Shown here piece after piece: positions 54,075-61,707 of a DNA stretch of 64,000 bases. The notes under the pieces were generated by a model. That model was not told the DNA's origin and searched no databases. It was given only the letters and a program-made list of their open reading frames with translations. Positions within the stretch are counted from its first letter, which is position 1, and every line of letters begins with the position of its first letter. Source of the DNA: Halomonas cupida. Its GTDB lineage: Bacteria > Pseudomonadota > Gammaproteobacteria > Pseudomonadales > Halomonadaceae. The translations under genes and the position numbers were made by a program. The stretch is from assembly GCF_900142755.1 (NCBI RefSeq), contig NZ_FRCA01000001.1:693281-757280 (forward strand), written 5' to 3'.

Positions 54075-55749
54075 CAGAGCAACCAGTGGCGGCTCGCCAG
54101 CGCGCCGCTGGTTGTCTCGACGGACCGCCGAGCAGAGCCATTGGCTGAATCTTGCGGTGCTCTGCGGTGGTCTGGCTGGCCTCGCCACTGTGGGTCAACT
54201 GGTGCTGCTGGCAGGTCTCATCGACGTCGTCATCCGGAAGGATGGCGGCGTCGCTGCCGTCTGGCCCTGGTTGATGGGCATACTGCTGCTGTTGGGGGTG
54301 AGAGCCCTGCTGAGCATTGCGCAGGAGCTGGCCGCACAGAGGGGCAGTCAGCGCTTGCGTCAGCGGGTGCGCCGCGAAGTGCTGGATCATCTGGCCGCCC
54401 TCGGCCCGGTACGGCTGACCCAGTACCACACGGCGTCACTGGCTCATCAGTGGGTGGAGCAGGTCGAGGCATTGGATGGCTATGCGGCACGTTTCTGGGT
54501 GCAGATGCGCCTGGTGGCGCTGGTACCGTTGGTCATCCTGGTGCTGGTGGCCTGGCAGGACTGGCTGGCGGCGATTCTGTTGGCACTTACCGCGCCGCTC
54601 ATTCCACTTTTCATGGCGTTGGTGGGGATGGGCGCCGAAGCCCTCAATCGTGAACAGTTCGTGGCGGTGGCACGTCTCTCCGCGCACTTTGTCGACCGTG
54701 TGCGCGGTATCACTACCCTGCGACTGTTCGGTGCCGGGCCTCGGGCGACTGTCGAGGTGGTCGCGGCGGCGGATGATTACCGCCGTCGTAGCCTGCGCAC
54801 CCTGAGGCTGGCATTTCTTTCTTCAGCGGTACTGGAATTCTTCTCGTCGGTGGCGATTGCCGTGGTGGCGATCTACATCGGCTTCGGGCTGTTGGGGGAT
54901 ATACCGTTTGGTCCGGCACAGGACCTGACCCTGTTCAGCGGTCTGCTGATCCTGTTGCTGGCACCTGAGTTCTTCCAGCCGCTGCGCACGCTCTCCCTGT
55001 TCTACCATGATCGGGCCTCGGCGCTGGCCGCCTCCGATGGGCTGTGCGAGCTGCTGGCCGAGACGCCGGATGAACGTCGACATGTGCCGGACCGGCTCGT
55101 TGATGACGCCCACCTATTGCTGTCCCTGCAGGGCGTCACTCTTGATCACAGCGGACGTGGCCGAGTATTGGGGCCGATCGATCTGGTTATCCCGCGAGGT
55201 GATGTGCTGGCCATCAGTGGGCCTTCCGGATCCGGAAAATCGAGCCTGTTGCAGGTGCTGGCGGGTTTTGTCGGTGCCGGCGAGGGGCGGCGCCTGGTGG
55301 CGCACGACCTGGCTTTTGCGTGGATGGACCAACGGCCATTACTGATACATGGCAGTCTGGCCGACAACCTGGCGCTGACCGCGCCGGATGCCGATGATTG
55401 CCGGATGATGGCCGCCCTGGAGCGGGCCGGGCTCGGTGCTCTGGTTCGCGCATTGCCCGAAGGGCTGGAGACCTCGATCGGCGAGGGGGGGCGAGGGCTG
55501 TCCGGTGGCCAGGCACAGCGGCTGGCGCTGGCCCGAATCTTCCTCAGCAACGCTCCGCTGGTGCTACTGGATGAGCCCACGGCCAGTCTCGATGCTGTGA
55601 CCGAAGGCATTCTGATTGAAGGTTTCAGGGAGCTCGCTGCCGAGGGGCGCACTCTGGTCATTGCCACCCATCATCCTGCCTTGATGGCGATGGGCAATCG
55701 GCAGTTGATAATGGATGCGGGCAGGGAGGTGACATGCGCGAATCAGTGA
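54055..55749 (+). CDS. cydD: CydD, ABC exporter subunit for bd oxidase assembly
   Basis: One half of the CydDC transporter, which handles cysteine, glutathione or heme and is needed to mature cytochrome bd. It has six transmembrane helices, then an ATPase domain with Walker A GPSGSGKSS, signature LSGGQAQRLALAR and Walker B VLLDEPTASLD. No ATG is available. GTG 54055 (AAGG just upstream, 20-bp overlap with cydB, 564 residues) is my choice, and TTG 54112 is the alternative. The true start needs experiment. Confidence 0.88.
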   Translation: MEAAITDRATSGGSPARRWLSRRTAEQSHWLNLAVLCGGLAGLATVGQLVLLAGLIDVVIRKDGGVAAVWPWLMGILLLLGVRALLSIAQELAAQRGSQRLRQRVRREVLDHLAALGPVRLTQYHTASLAHQWVEQVEALDGYAARFWVQMRLVALVPLVILVLVAWQDWLAAILLALTAPLIPLFMALVGMGAEALNREQFVAVARLSAHFVDRVRGITTLRLFGAGPRATVEVVAAADDYRRRSLRTLRLAFLSSAVLEFFSSVAIAVVAIYIGFGLLGDIPFGPAQDLTLFSGLLILLLAPEFFQPLRTLSLFYHDRASALAASDGLCELLAETPDERRHVPDRLVDDAHLLLSLQGVTLDHSGRGRVLGPIDLVIPRGDVLAISGPSGSGKSSLLQVLAGFVGAGEGRRLVAHDLAFAWMDQRPLLIHGSLADNLALTAPDADDCRMMAALERAGLGALVRALPEGLETSIGEGGRGLSGGQAQRLALARIFLSNAPLVLLDEPTASLDAVTEGILIEGFRELAAEGRTLVIATHHPALMAMGNRQLIMDAGREVTCANQ

Positions 55750-57482
55750 CTTTGGTCCATATCCGCACTCAGTTAGGCCCCTGGCTGGACCTGCACATGC
55801 AGCGCCGCGGACGCCTGCTGGTGGGCATGCTGTTGATGCTGCTGACGGCTCTCTCGGCGCTGGGGCTGCTGGCCGTATCGGGTTGGTTCATTACCGCTTC
55901 AGCACTGACCGGAGCCGTGCTGGCCATGGGCGGTACGGCGATGCTCGATGTCTACACGCCCGGTGGTGCTATTCGCCTGTTTGCAGTCAGCCGGACGGTG
56001 TCGCGTTATATCGAGCGTCTCTACAACCATGACACCATCCTTCGGCTGCTGGCTGATCTGCGTGGCCGCCTGTTCGATGCGCTGGTGCGCATGGACGGAG
56101 AGCGGTTGAGTGGTCGCCGTGCCAGCGACTGGCTCAATCGTCTCACCGCCGACATCGATACCCTGGACGCGCTCTATCTACGCCTGCTGGCGCCGCCGCT
56201 GGTTGCCCTGTTGCTGTCGATAGCGCTGGTGGCGCTGGTGGGATTCTGGGTGCCCGAGGCAGCGTTATGGCTGGGGCTGGCATTGGGGGTGAGCTGGTGC
56301 TGGTTGACACTGGGACAGGCTCGCCTGGGCCTGACGGCCAGTCGGCGTCGCGTTCAGACCCTTGAGGAGCTGCGCTCGGCGACGATGGAGACTCTGCGTG
56401 GTCTGGCTGAACTGGAAGCCTATGAGGCTCTGGTTCGGCGTCGTGAGCAGCTCGAGGGGATTGAGCAGCGTCTGCTGCGTGACCAGTGGCGCCTGAGCAT
56501 CGTCGCGGGTATCGGCAATGCGCTGGCCGCCACTGCCATCGGCCTCTGTTGGGTGATGGTGCTGGTGTTTGCCATCCCGGCATTTCAGGCCGGGGCGGTA
56601 TCCGCGCCAGTGATGGTCATGTTGCCATTGGCGGCGATGGCGCTGAGCGAGGGGCTGACACCGCTACCGGCGGCCTTTACCCAGTTCGGGGCGAGCCTGG
56701 CGGCGGCGGAGCGGCTCAATCAGATCGATGAGTGTCGTTCGGATGAGGGACACATCAGTGACCTGCCCAACGGGCCATTGGCGTTGTCGGTGGAGGCGGT
56801 GGCACACCGCTATCCCGGTGCGATGTTTCAGGCGCTGGAGGAGGTCAGTCTGACGCTTGAGCCGGGGCAGCGAGTGGCCGTCAGTGGGCCGTCGGGTGCT
56901 GGCAAATCCACGCTGCTGGCCTTGATCAGCGGCCAGATGGCCGTGCAACAGGGCCGTATTCTCCTTGCCGGACACGATATTGCCTCGCTGTCACCGCAGT
57001 GTTTGAGCAGCGCCGTGGGATGCCTGACCCAGCAGGTTGACCTTTTCGATGCCAGAATTGCCGACAATCTCTGGATTGCTGATCCGGAAGCCAGTGAACA
57101 GCGCCTCTGGCAGGCTCTCGAAGCTGTCGATCTCGCCGACTGGGCAGCGTCACTGGAGGAGGGACTCGCTACCCGTCTGGGGGAAGGTGGTCGCCAGCTG
57201 TCCGGCGGGCAGGCGCGACGCATGGCGCTGGCTCGTCTGTGGCTGAGCGACCCCGGCCTGGTGGTGCTTGACGAACCCTTCGCCGGTCTGGATGCCGATA
57301 CCGCCGAGCGTGTCCGTCATGGCCTGGAAGACTGGCTGGCCGGGCGCAGTGTCGTCTATCTCGTCCATGAACATGACCCGAGCCGGCCGAAACCCGGTAT
57401 GCAGGGCGTTACGCTCGGGCTCGAGTTGGGGTTGCAGGACCCTTTGGCGTGGCACGACGAGGCGGAATCCGTCACCATGTGA
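55734..57482 (+). CDS. cydC: CydC, ABC exporter subunit for bd oxidase assembly
   Basis: This 582-residue partner of CydD has six helices with GLLAVSGWFITASALTG in the first pair and PGGAIRLFAVSRTVSRYIERL, typical of CydC. The ATPase domain has Walker A GPSGAGKST, LSGGQARRMALAR and VVLDEPFAGLD. It overlaps cydD by 16 bp, so the two are made in step. Confidence 0.94.
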   Translation: MRESVTLVHIRTQLGPWLDLHMQRRGRLLVGMLLMLLTALSALGLLAVSGWFITASALTGAVLAMGGTAMLDVYTPGGAIRLFAVSRTVSRYIERLYNHDTILRLLADLRGRLFDALVRMDGERLSGRRASDWLNRLTADIDTLDALYLRLLAPPLVALLLSIALVALVGFWVPEAALWLGLALGVSWCWLTLGQARLGLTASRRRVQTLEELRSATMETLRGLAELEAYEALVRRREQLEGIEQRLLRDQWRLSIVAGIGNALAATAIGLCWVMVLVFAIPAFQAGAVSAPVMVMLPLAAMALSEGLTPLPAAFTQFGASLAAAERLNQIDECRSDEGHISDLPNGPLALSVEAVAHRYPGAMFQALEEVSLTLEPGQRVAVSGPSGAGKSTLLALISGQMAVQQGRILLAGHDIASLSPQCLSSAVGCLTQQVDLFDARIADNLWIADPEASEQRLWQALEAVDLADWAASLEEGLATRLGEGGRQLSGGQARRMALARLWLSDPGLVVLDEPFAGLDADTAERVRHGLEDWLAGRSVVYLVHEHDPSRPKPGMQGVTLGLELGLQDPLAWHDEAESVTM

Positions 57483-57527
57483 GCCATGCTGTCCATCAGG
57501 ACTGAGGCTTTTCAAGGGAGTGGTGAC

Positions 57528-58547
57528 ATGTCCAACAACCGTCAGGCCGGGGTCGACGATTTCCTCACCCGGCTTCCCAAGGTAGAGCTGCATCTGCATA
57601 TCGAGGGAACGCTGGAACCGGAGCTGATGTTTGCGCTGGCCGAACGCAATGGAGTGGAGCTGCCTTATGCAGATGTCGAGGCGGCACGAGCCGCCTATGA
57701 CTTCAGCGACCTGCAGTCCTTTCTCGACCTGTATTTCCTCGGCATGAGTGTTCTGATCACAGCCCGTGACTTTCATGATCTGGCCATGGACTACTTTCGG
57801 CGTGCTGCTGCCGAGGGTGTCGTCCATGTCGAGATGCATGTCGATCCCCAGGCGCATCTCGCTCGTGGCGTCTCCCTGGATACCGTCATGCAGGGGCTGA
57901 TCAGTGCCAGCCGTGTAGCCCGGGATGAGCTGGATCTGTCCACGGCGATGATTCTCGCCTTCCTGCGTGACCAGCCGGTCGAGGATGCCTTGAAGGTGCT
58001 GGAACAGGCTGGTCCCTGGCTGGAACATTTCAGCGCGGTGGGTCTGGATAGCGCCGAGCAGGGTAATCCGCCGAGTCTGTTTCGCGAGGTGTTTGCGCGG
58101 GCGGGGCAGTTGGGGCTGGCACGGGTCGCCCATGCTGGCGAGGAAGGCCCGCCGAGCTACATTCGCGAGGCTCTTGATGAACTCGATGTGTGCCGCATCG
58201 ACCATGGTGTCAGGGCGGTCGAGGATGTCGAATTGTTGGAGCGTCTCTCCGACGAGGGCGTTGTGCTGACGGTCTGCCCCTTGTCCAACGTGCGCCTCAA
58301 GGTGGTGGATCATCTCGAGCAGCATTCGCTGCCGCGTATGATCGATGCCGGACTCAATATCACACTCAACTCCGATGATCCCGCCTATTTCGGAGGCGGC
58401 ATGCGCGACAACTTCGCCGCCTGTCAACGTGCCTTTGGTTGGTCGGACGAGACCATGCGCTGGCTGGCCAGCAATGCCATCGAGGCCGCTTTCATGGATG
58501 AATCACGTCGCGACGCTCTGCGAGCGCGCCTGGCCGACACCTGGTAG
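57528..58547 (+). CDS. Adenine/adenosine deaminase family protein
   Basis: This 339-residue zinc amidohydrolase deaminates adenine or adenosine in purine salvage. The metal ligands are in PKVELHLHIEGTLEP, VAHAGEEGPPSYI (His and catalytic Glu), RIDHG and the final NSDDPAYFGG. The pattern VGLDSAEQGNPPS and SDDPAYFGG resembles the Pseudomonas enzymes shown to act on adenine rather than adenosine, so adenine deaminase is more likely. AAGGGAG precedes ATG 57528. Confidence 0.9.
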   Translation: MSNNRQAGVDDFLTRLPKVELHLHIEGTLEPELMFALAERNGVELPYADVEAARAAYDFSDLQSFLDLYFLGMSVLITARDFHDLAMDYFRRAAAEGVVHVEMHVDPQAHLARGVSLDTVMQGLISASRVARDELDLSTAMILAFLRDQPVEDALKVLEQAGPWLEHFSAVGLDSAEQGNPPSLFREVFARAGQLGLARVAHAGEEGPPSYIREALDELDVCRIDHGVRAVEDVELLERLSDEGVVLTVCPLSNVRLKVVDHLEQHSLPRMIDAGLNITLNSDDPAYFGGGMRDNFAACQRAFGWSDETMRWLASNAIEAAFMDESRRDALRARLADTW

Positions 58548-58553
58548 CGGGTT

Positions 58554-59432
58554 GTGGATCATCGACAGCTTGCCTTCCTGGCCGCCCTGGCCGACGAGCG
58601 CCATTTTGGACGTGCGGCCAGGGCCTGCCATGTTACCCAGCCGACTCTTTCGGCTCGTCTCAAGCAACTCGAGGACGAACTGGGAACAGCATTGATTGTG
58701 CGTGGGCACCGTTTCGAAGGCTTCACGGCTGAAGGGGAGCGGGTATTGGTTCACGCTCGGCGGGTGTTGGCGGAACTTGACGAACTGCGCGGTGAGCTGA
58801 CTGCCGGCAGCCCCTTGAATGGACGCTTCAGTATTGGCGTGGTGCCGTCGGCATTGCCCGAGCTGGTGCCTCTACTCAGGCGCCTGCGTGAGAACTTTCC
58901 CCAGTTGTCGCTGCGTATTCGTGAACTGGCGACGTCCGCTCTGGCCCAGGGGCTGGAGGACGGTCAGCTTGATCTGGTAGTGGGCTTCCCCGATGCGCCA
59001 GCCATGGCGGGGTTTGCCTGCCGTCCGTTGTATCGCGAGTTACCGGTGGTGGTGGCCAATCCCGAATACTTCCCGCTACCTGAGCAACTGGGTTGGCAAC
59101 AGTTGGGGAACTATCCACTGGTGCTGCTGACTCCGGAGATGCAGCAGCGGCGCAGGCTCAATCAGCGCCTTGAGCTGCATGGCATACAGCCGCGCCTGGT
59201 GCTGGAGGCCAACTCTGTCGCCGCTCTGCGGACCATGCTGGATGCCGGCTGCGGTGTCAGCGTGCTCAGTGAGGGCTGGTTGCAGGCATCGTTGGGTCAG
59301 GGGCTGGTGGCACGCCCGCTGGATGACGAGGGGCAGAGGGTCGGGCTGCTGTGGCGAGCGGAACAGCGCCACAGCAGGCGGCTCGAGGCCGTTCTGGCGG
59401 TCTTGCGTGAAGAGGGGGGAGGCGGTCTCTGA
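58554..59432 (+). CDS. LysR-family regulator
   Basis: This 292-residue regulator has an N-terminal winged helix (FGRAARACHVTQPTLSARLKQLE) and a LysR substrate-binding domain. It starts at GTG 58554, 6 bp after the deaminase stop, with GCGGGT only as a weak ribosome site, so it may be translated by coupling. It is near the formate-dehydrogenase-type genes fdhD and fdhF and could regulate them. That is a guess from position. Confidence 0.85.
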   Translation: MDHRQLAFLAALADERHFGRAARACHVTQPTLSARLKQLEDELGTALIVRGHRFEGFTAEGERVLVHARRVLAELDELRGELTAGSPLNGRFSIGVVPSALPELVPLLRRLRENFPQLSLRIRELATSALAQGLEDGQLDLVVGFPDAPAMAGFACRPLYRELPVVVANPEYFPLPEQLGWQQLGNYPLVLLTPEMQQRRRLNQRLELHGIQPRLVLEANSVAALRTMLDAGCGVSVLSEGWLQASLGQGLVARPLDDEGQRVGLLWRAEQRHSRRLEAVLAVLREEGGGGL

Positions 59433-59434
59433 CT

Positions 59435-59470
59435 GACCAGAAGCGCCAGGTCTTCAAGGCGCTTCTGGTC
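59435..59470. terminator. 13-bp hairpin between convergent lysR and trhO
   Basis: GACCAGAAGCGCC pairs perfectly with GGCGCTTCTGGTC across a 10-base loop. It sits in the 49-bp gap between the two stop codons. No U-tract is seen in either direction. Confidence 0.65.
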
Positions 59471-59481
59471 CTCAAGGGCGG

Positions 59482-60519
59482 TCAGTCCTGCTTCTGCTGG
59501 TTGGCCTGGCGAGCCGCTTCACGCTGGTGACGCTTGGCTTGACGACGTTGTTCCATGCGCTCCACCGCCTCGCTACCGAGGTGAGCTTCGCCGCGCTCTC
59601 GGGCTAGCTGCATCTGACGCTCGCGTTCGGCGAAGCGCGCCTTCTGTTCATCGCTCAAGCGGTCGTGGCAGTGAGGGCAGCAGACTCCCTGCTGATACAG
59701 ACCACTGTGCTTGTCATCCTCGGTGATCGGCATGCGGCAGGCGTGGCACTGATCGTAGCTGCCGCGCTCAAGGTCGTGATTGACCGTGACTCGGTCATCG
59801 AACACGAAGCACTCGCCCTGCCAACGGGTCTGCCCTTTGGGCACGGCTTCCAGATACTTGAGAATGCCGCCCTTGAGGTGATAGACCTCGTCGAAGCCCT
59901 GTTCCTTCAGGTAGGCCGTCGACTTCTCGCAACGAATCCCTCCAGTGCAGAACATGGCAACCTTGCGGTGGCGGCTGGGGTCGAGTTCGCGTTTCACATA
60001 TTCCGGAAAGTCGCGAAAGGCTTCAGTACTGGGGTTGATGGCGCCTTCAAAGGTGCCGACCTGCACTTCATAGTCATTACGGGTATCGATCAACAGTACT
60101 TCGGGGTCGGCGATCAATTCGTTCCACTGCTCGGGGTCAACATAGGTGCCGACCGTATGGCGCGGGTCGATACCCTCTACCCCCATGGTCACGATCTCAC
60201 GCTTGAGCTTGACCTTGGTGCGAAGGAAGGGGGGCTTGTCGGTCAGTGACTCCTTGGTATCCAGATCGGCTAGACGTGGGTCGGAACGCAACCAGTCAAG
60301 CAGAGCATCGATTGCCTCGCGTTGCCCGGCGACTGTGCCATTGATACCTTCCCGTGCCAGCAGCAGTGTGCCGCGCACCTCGTGCTCGAGCATGGTGGCA
60401 AGCAGGGGCTCACGGAGTGCCTCATGGTCATCGAGGGTCACGAACTTGTACATCGCGCAAACCACAATGTCGGTGGCTGACGGATGAGAGGGCACAGCGG
60501 GCTGCGATGGAGCTGTCAT
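59482..60519 (-). CDS. trhO: Oxygen-dependent tRNA uridine-34 hydroxylase TrhO (rhodanese-type, YceA)
   Basis: This 345-residue enzyme forms 5-hydroxyuridine at tRNA position 34 using O2. The N-terminal acylphosphatase-like region (EGINGTVAG) is followed by a rhodanese domain with the active Cys in [13 protein letters not shown]-terminal zinc-type cluster ([17 protein letters not shown]) comes next, and a basic Gln-rich tail ends the protein. AAGGAG lies 10 bases before ATG 60519. It complements TrhP (39441-40820), which uses prephenate. Confidence 0.93.
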   Translation of the reverse strand: MTAPSQPAVPSHPSATDIVVCAMYKFVTLDDHEALREPLLATMLEHEVRGTLLLAREGINGTVAGQREAIDALLDWLRSDPRLADLDTKESLTDKPPFLRTKVKLKREIVTMGVEGIDPRHTVGTYVDPEQWNELIADPEVLLIDTRNDYEVQVGTFEGAINPSTEAFRDFPEYVKRELDPSRHRKVAMFCTGGIRCEKSTAYLKEQGFDEVYHLKGGILKYLEAVPKGQTRWQGECFVFDDRVTVNHDLERGSYDQCHACRMPITEDDKHSGLYQQGVCCPHCHDRLSDEQKARFAERERQMQLARERGEAHLGSEAVERMEQRRQAKRHQREAARQANQQKQD

Positions 60520-60619
60520 CGAATAGGTTCTCCTTGCGGGCCGGAGCGTAAATCCGGAGCACTGAGTGTAGATTGGCGTCGTTGACGACGAATTCGGCGC
60601 GCATGATATCCGATTCCAT
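60428..60619 (-). CDS. Possible small upstream ORF overlapping trhO
   Basis: A 63-codon frame starts at ATG 60619 behind a strong GGAAGGAGG (8-base spacing) and overlaps the first 92 bases of trhO in another frame. The sequence ([17 protein letters not shown]...) is not recognised. It could be a real small protein, a leader that couples trhO translation, or chance. The strong ribosome site is the only support. Confidence 0.3.
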   Translation of the reverse strand: MESDIMRAEFVVNDANLHSVLRIYAPARKENLFDDSSIAARCALSSVSHRHCGLRDVQVRDPR

Positions 60620-60659
60620 GGGAGTTTTCCTCCTTCCTGGTATTGACCTGGAGCATTGT

Positions 60660-60678
60660 TGATAGATGCTGTCTATCA
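60660..60678. promoter_or_regulatory. Palindrome between trhO and fdhD
   Basis: TGATAGA-TGCTG-TCTATCA is a perfect 7-bp inverted repeat in the 255-bp divergent region upstream of fdhD. It is an operator candidate with no assigned regulator. Confidence 0.35.
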
Positions 60679-60774
60679 TCGCGCTCCCATCATCAATTGG
60701 CCGGGAGATGCCGCAGCGTGCCAAAATGATGGAAGTGACAACAAGACAAGCCCCGACGATGAGGAATCCTGATC

Positions 60775-61551
60775 ATGGCTGAGCCCCCCGCCTGCATTGA
60801 TGGCTGGTCAGCAGGTTATGTTGATCTGACTGGGCAGGCCCTGCGCGATCATCAGGGGCCAACCGAGCTTCCCGTGAGCCTGGCACTCAACGATACGGCC
60901 ATGGGAACCCTGCTGGCGACGCCTGATGTGCTGGAGCCGCTGGCTCTGGGGCATGCCTTCAGTGAGGGCTGGATCCAGCACCGTAGCCAGGTCACTGATA
61001 TTCGCCTGTCGCGCCTGCGCCATGGTCTAGCCGTACGCCTGGAAGTCCCTCCCTCGGTGGTGCGGCAGGCGGAACCGCATCGTCGTGTCGAGACCAGTGT
61101 GTCGAGCTGTGGCGCCTGCGGGGCCAACGAGGAAGCCCAGTTGTTCTCCGGCTTGAAGCGCCTCGGCCCGCAACCGGCTCTGGCCGCGTCTGTCATCGAG
61201 AGTGCCGTTGCACGTCTGGCGTCGATGCGATGTCCGGGGCTACATGTCGCTGTTGGAGTCTCGGAGCAGGGCGACCTGCTTTCCTGTGGCCACGATATCG
61301 GTCGCCACAATGCCCTGGACCGGGTGATAGGCCACTCCCTCGACAGTGGCATATGGCCCGCCGCCATCGTCATCTCCAGTCGTTGTAGCGTCGAGCTGGT
61401 GCAGAAGACAGTGCATGCGGGAATCGCCACTCTGGTGACCCTCGCCGTACCTTCGCGGCTGGCGCTGGAAGTGGCGAGAGCCTGTGATCTCAATCTGGTC
61501 TGCGCCAACCGCGGCCATCAGTTGGAACTGTTGAGCGGCCAGTTGCCCTGA
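60775..61551 (+). CDS. fdhD: FdhD, sulfur carrier for formate dehydrogenase
   Basis: This 258-residue protein transfers sulfur from IscS to the molybdenum cofactor of formate dehydrogenases. The essential CxxC is in SSCGACGANEE (about residue 121), followed by GLHVAVG and DIGRHNALDRVIG. It precedes fdhF/ydeP by 156 bp on the same strand, which fits joint function. Confidence 0.94.
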   Translation: MAEPPACIDGWSAGYVDLTGQALRDHQGPTELPVSLALNDTAMGTLLATPDVLEPLALGHAFSEGWIQHRSQVTDIRLSRLRHGLAVRLEVPPSVVRQAEPHRRVETSVSSCGACGANEEAQLFSGLKRLGPQPALAASVIESAVARLASMRCPGLHVAVGVSEQGDLLSCGHDIGRHNALDRVIGHSLDSGIWPAAIVISSRCSVELVQKTVHAGIATLVTLAVPSRLALEVARACDLNLVCANRGHQLELLSGQLP

Positions 61552-61669
61552 GCTGGTCAGGATCGCGGGCCTGCGTTTTCCGGTATCAGTGCATCAACCG
61601 CTGTCCGAGCCGCAAGTCATTGTTCATCACCATTTCATTTTTCTTTCTACCACTCATTTTCCTACCACC

Positions 61670-61691
61670 ATTGCCATGTTGCCATGGTAAT
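61670..61691. promoter_or_regulatory. Palindrome upstream of fdhF/ydeP
   Basis: ATTGCCATG-TTGC-CATGGTAAT has 9-bp arms with one mismatch. It ends 16 bp before the presumed fdhF start, so a bound protein could block translation initiation or the promoter. LysR 58554 is a possible partner. Confidence 0.4.
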
Positions 61692-61707
61692 GCCGAGGGC
61701 TGCCTGC

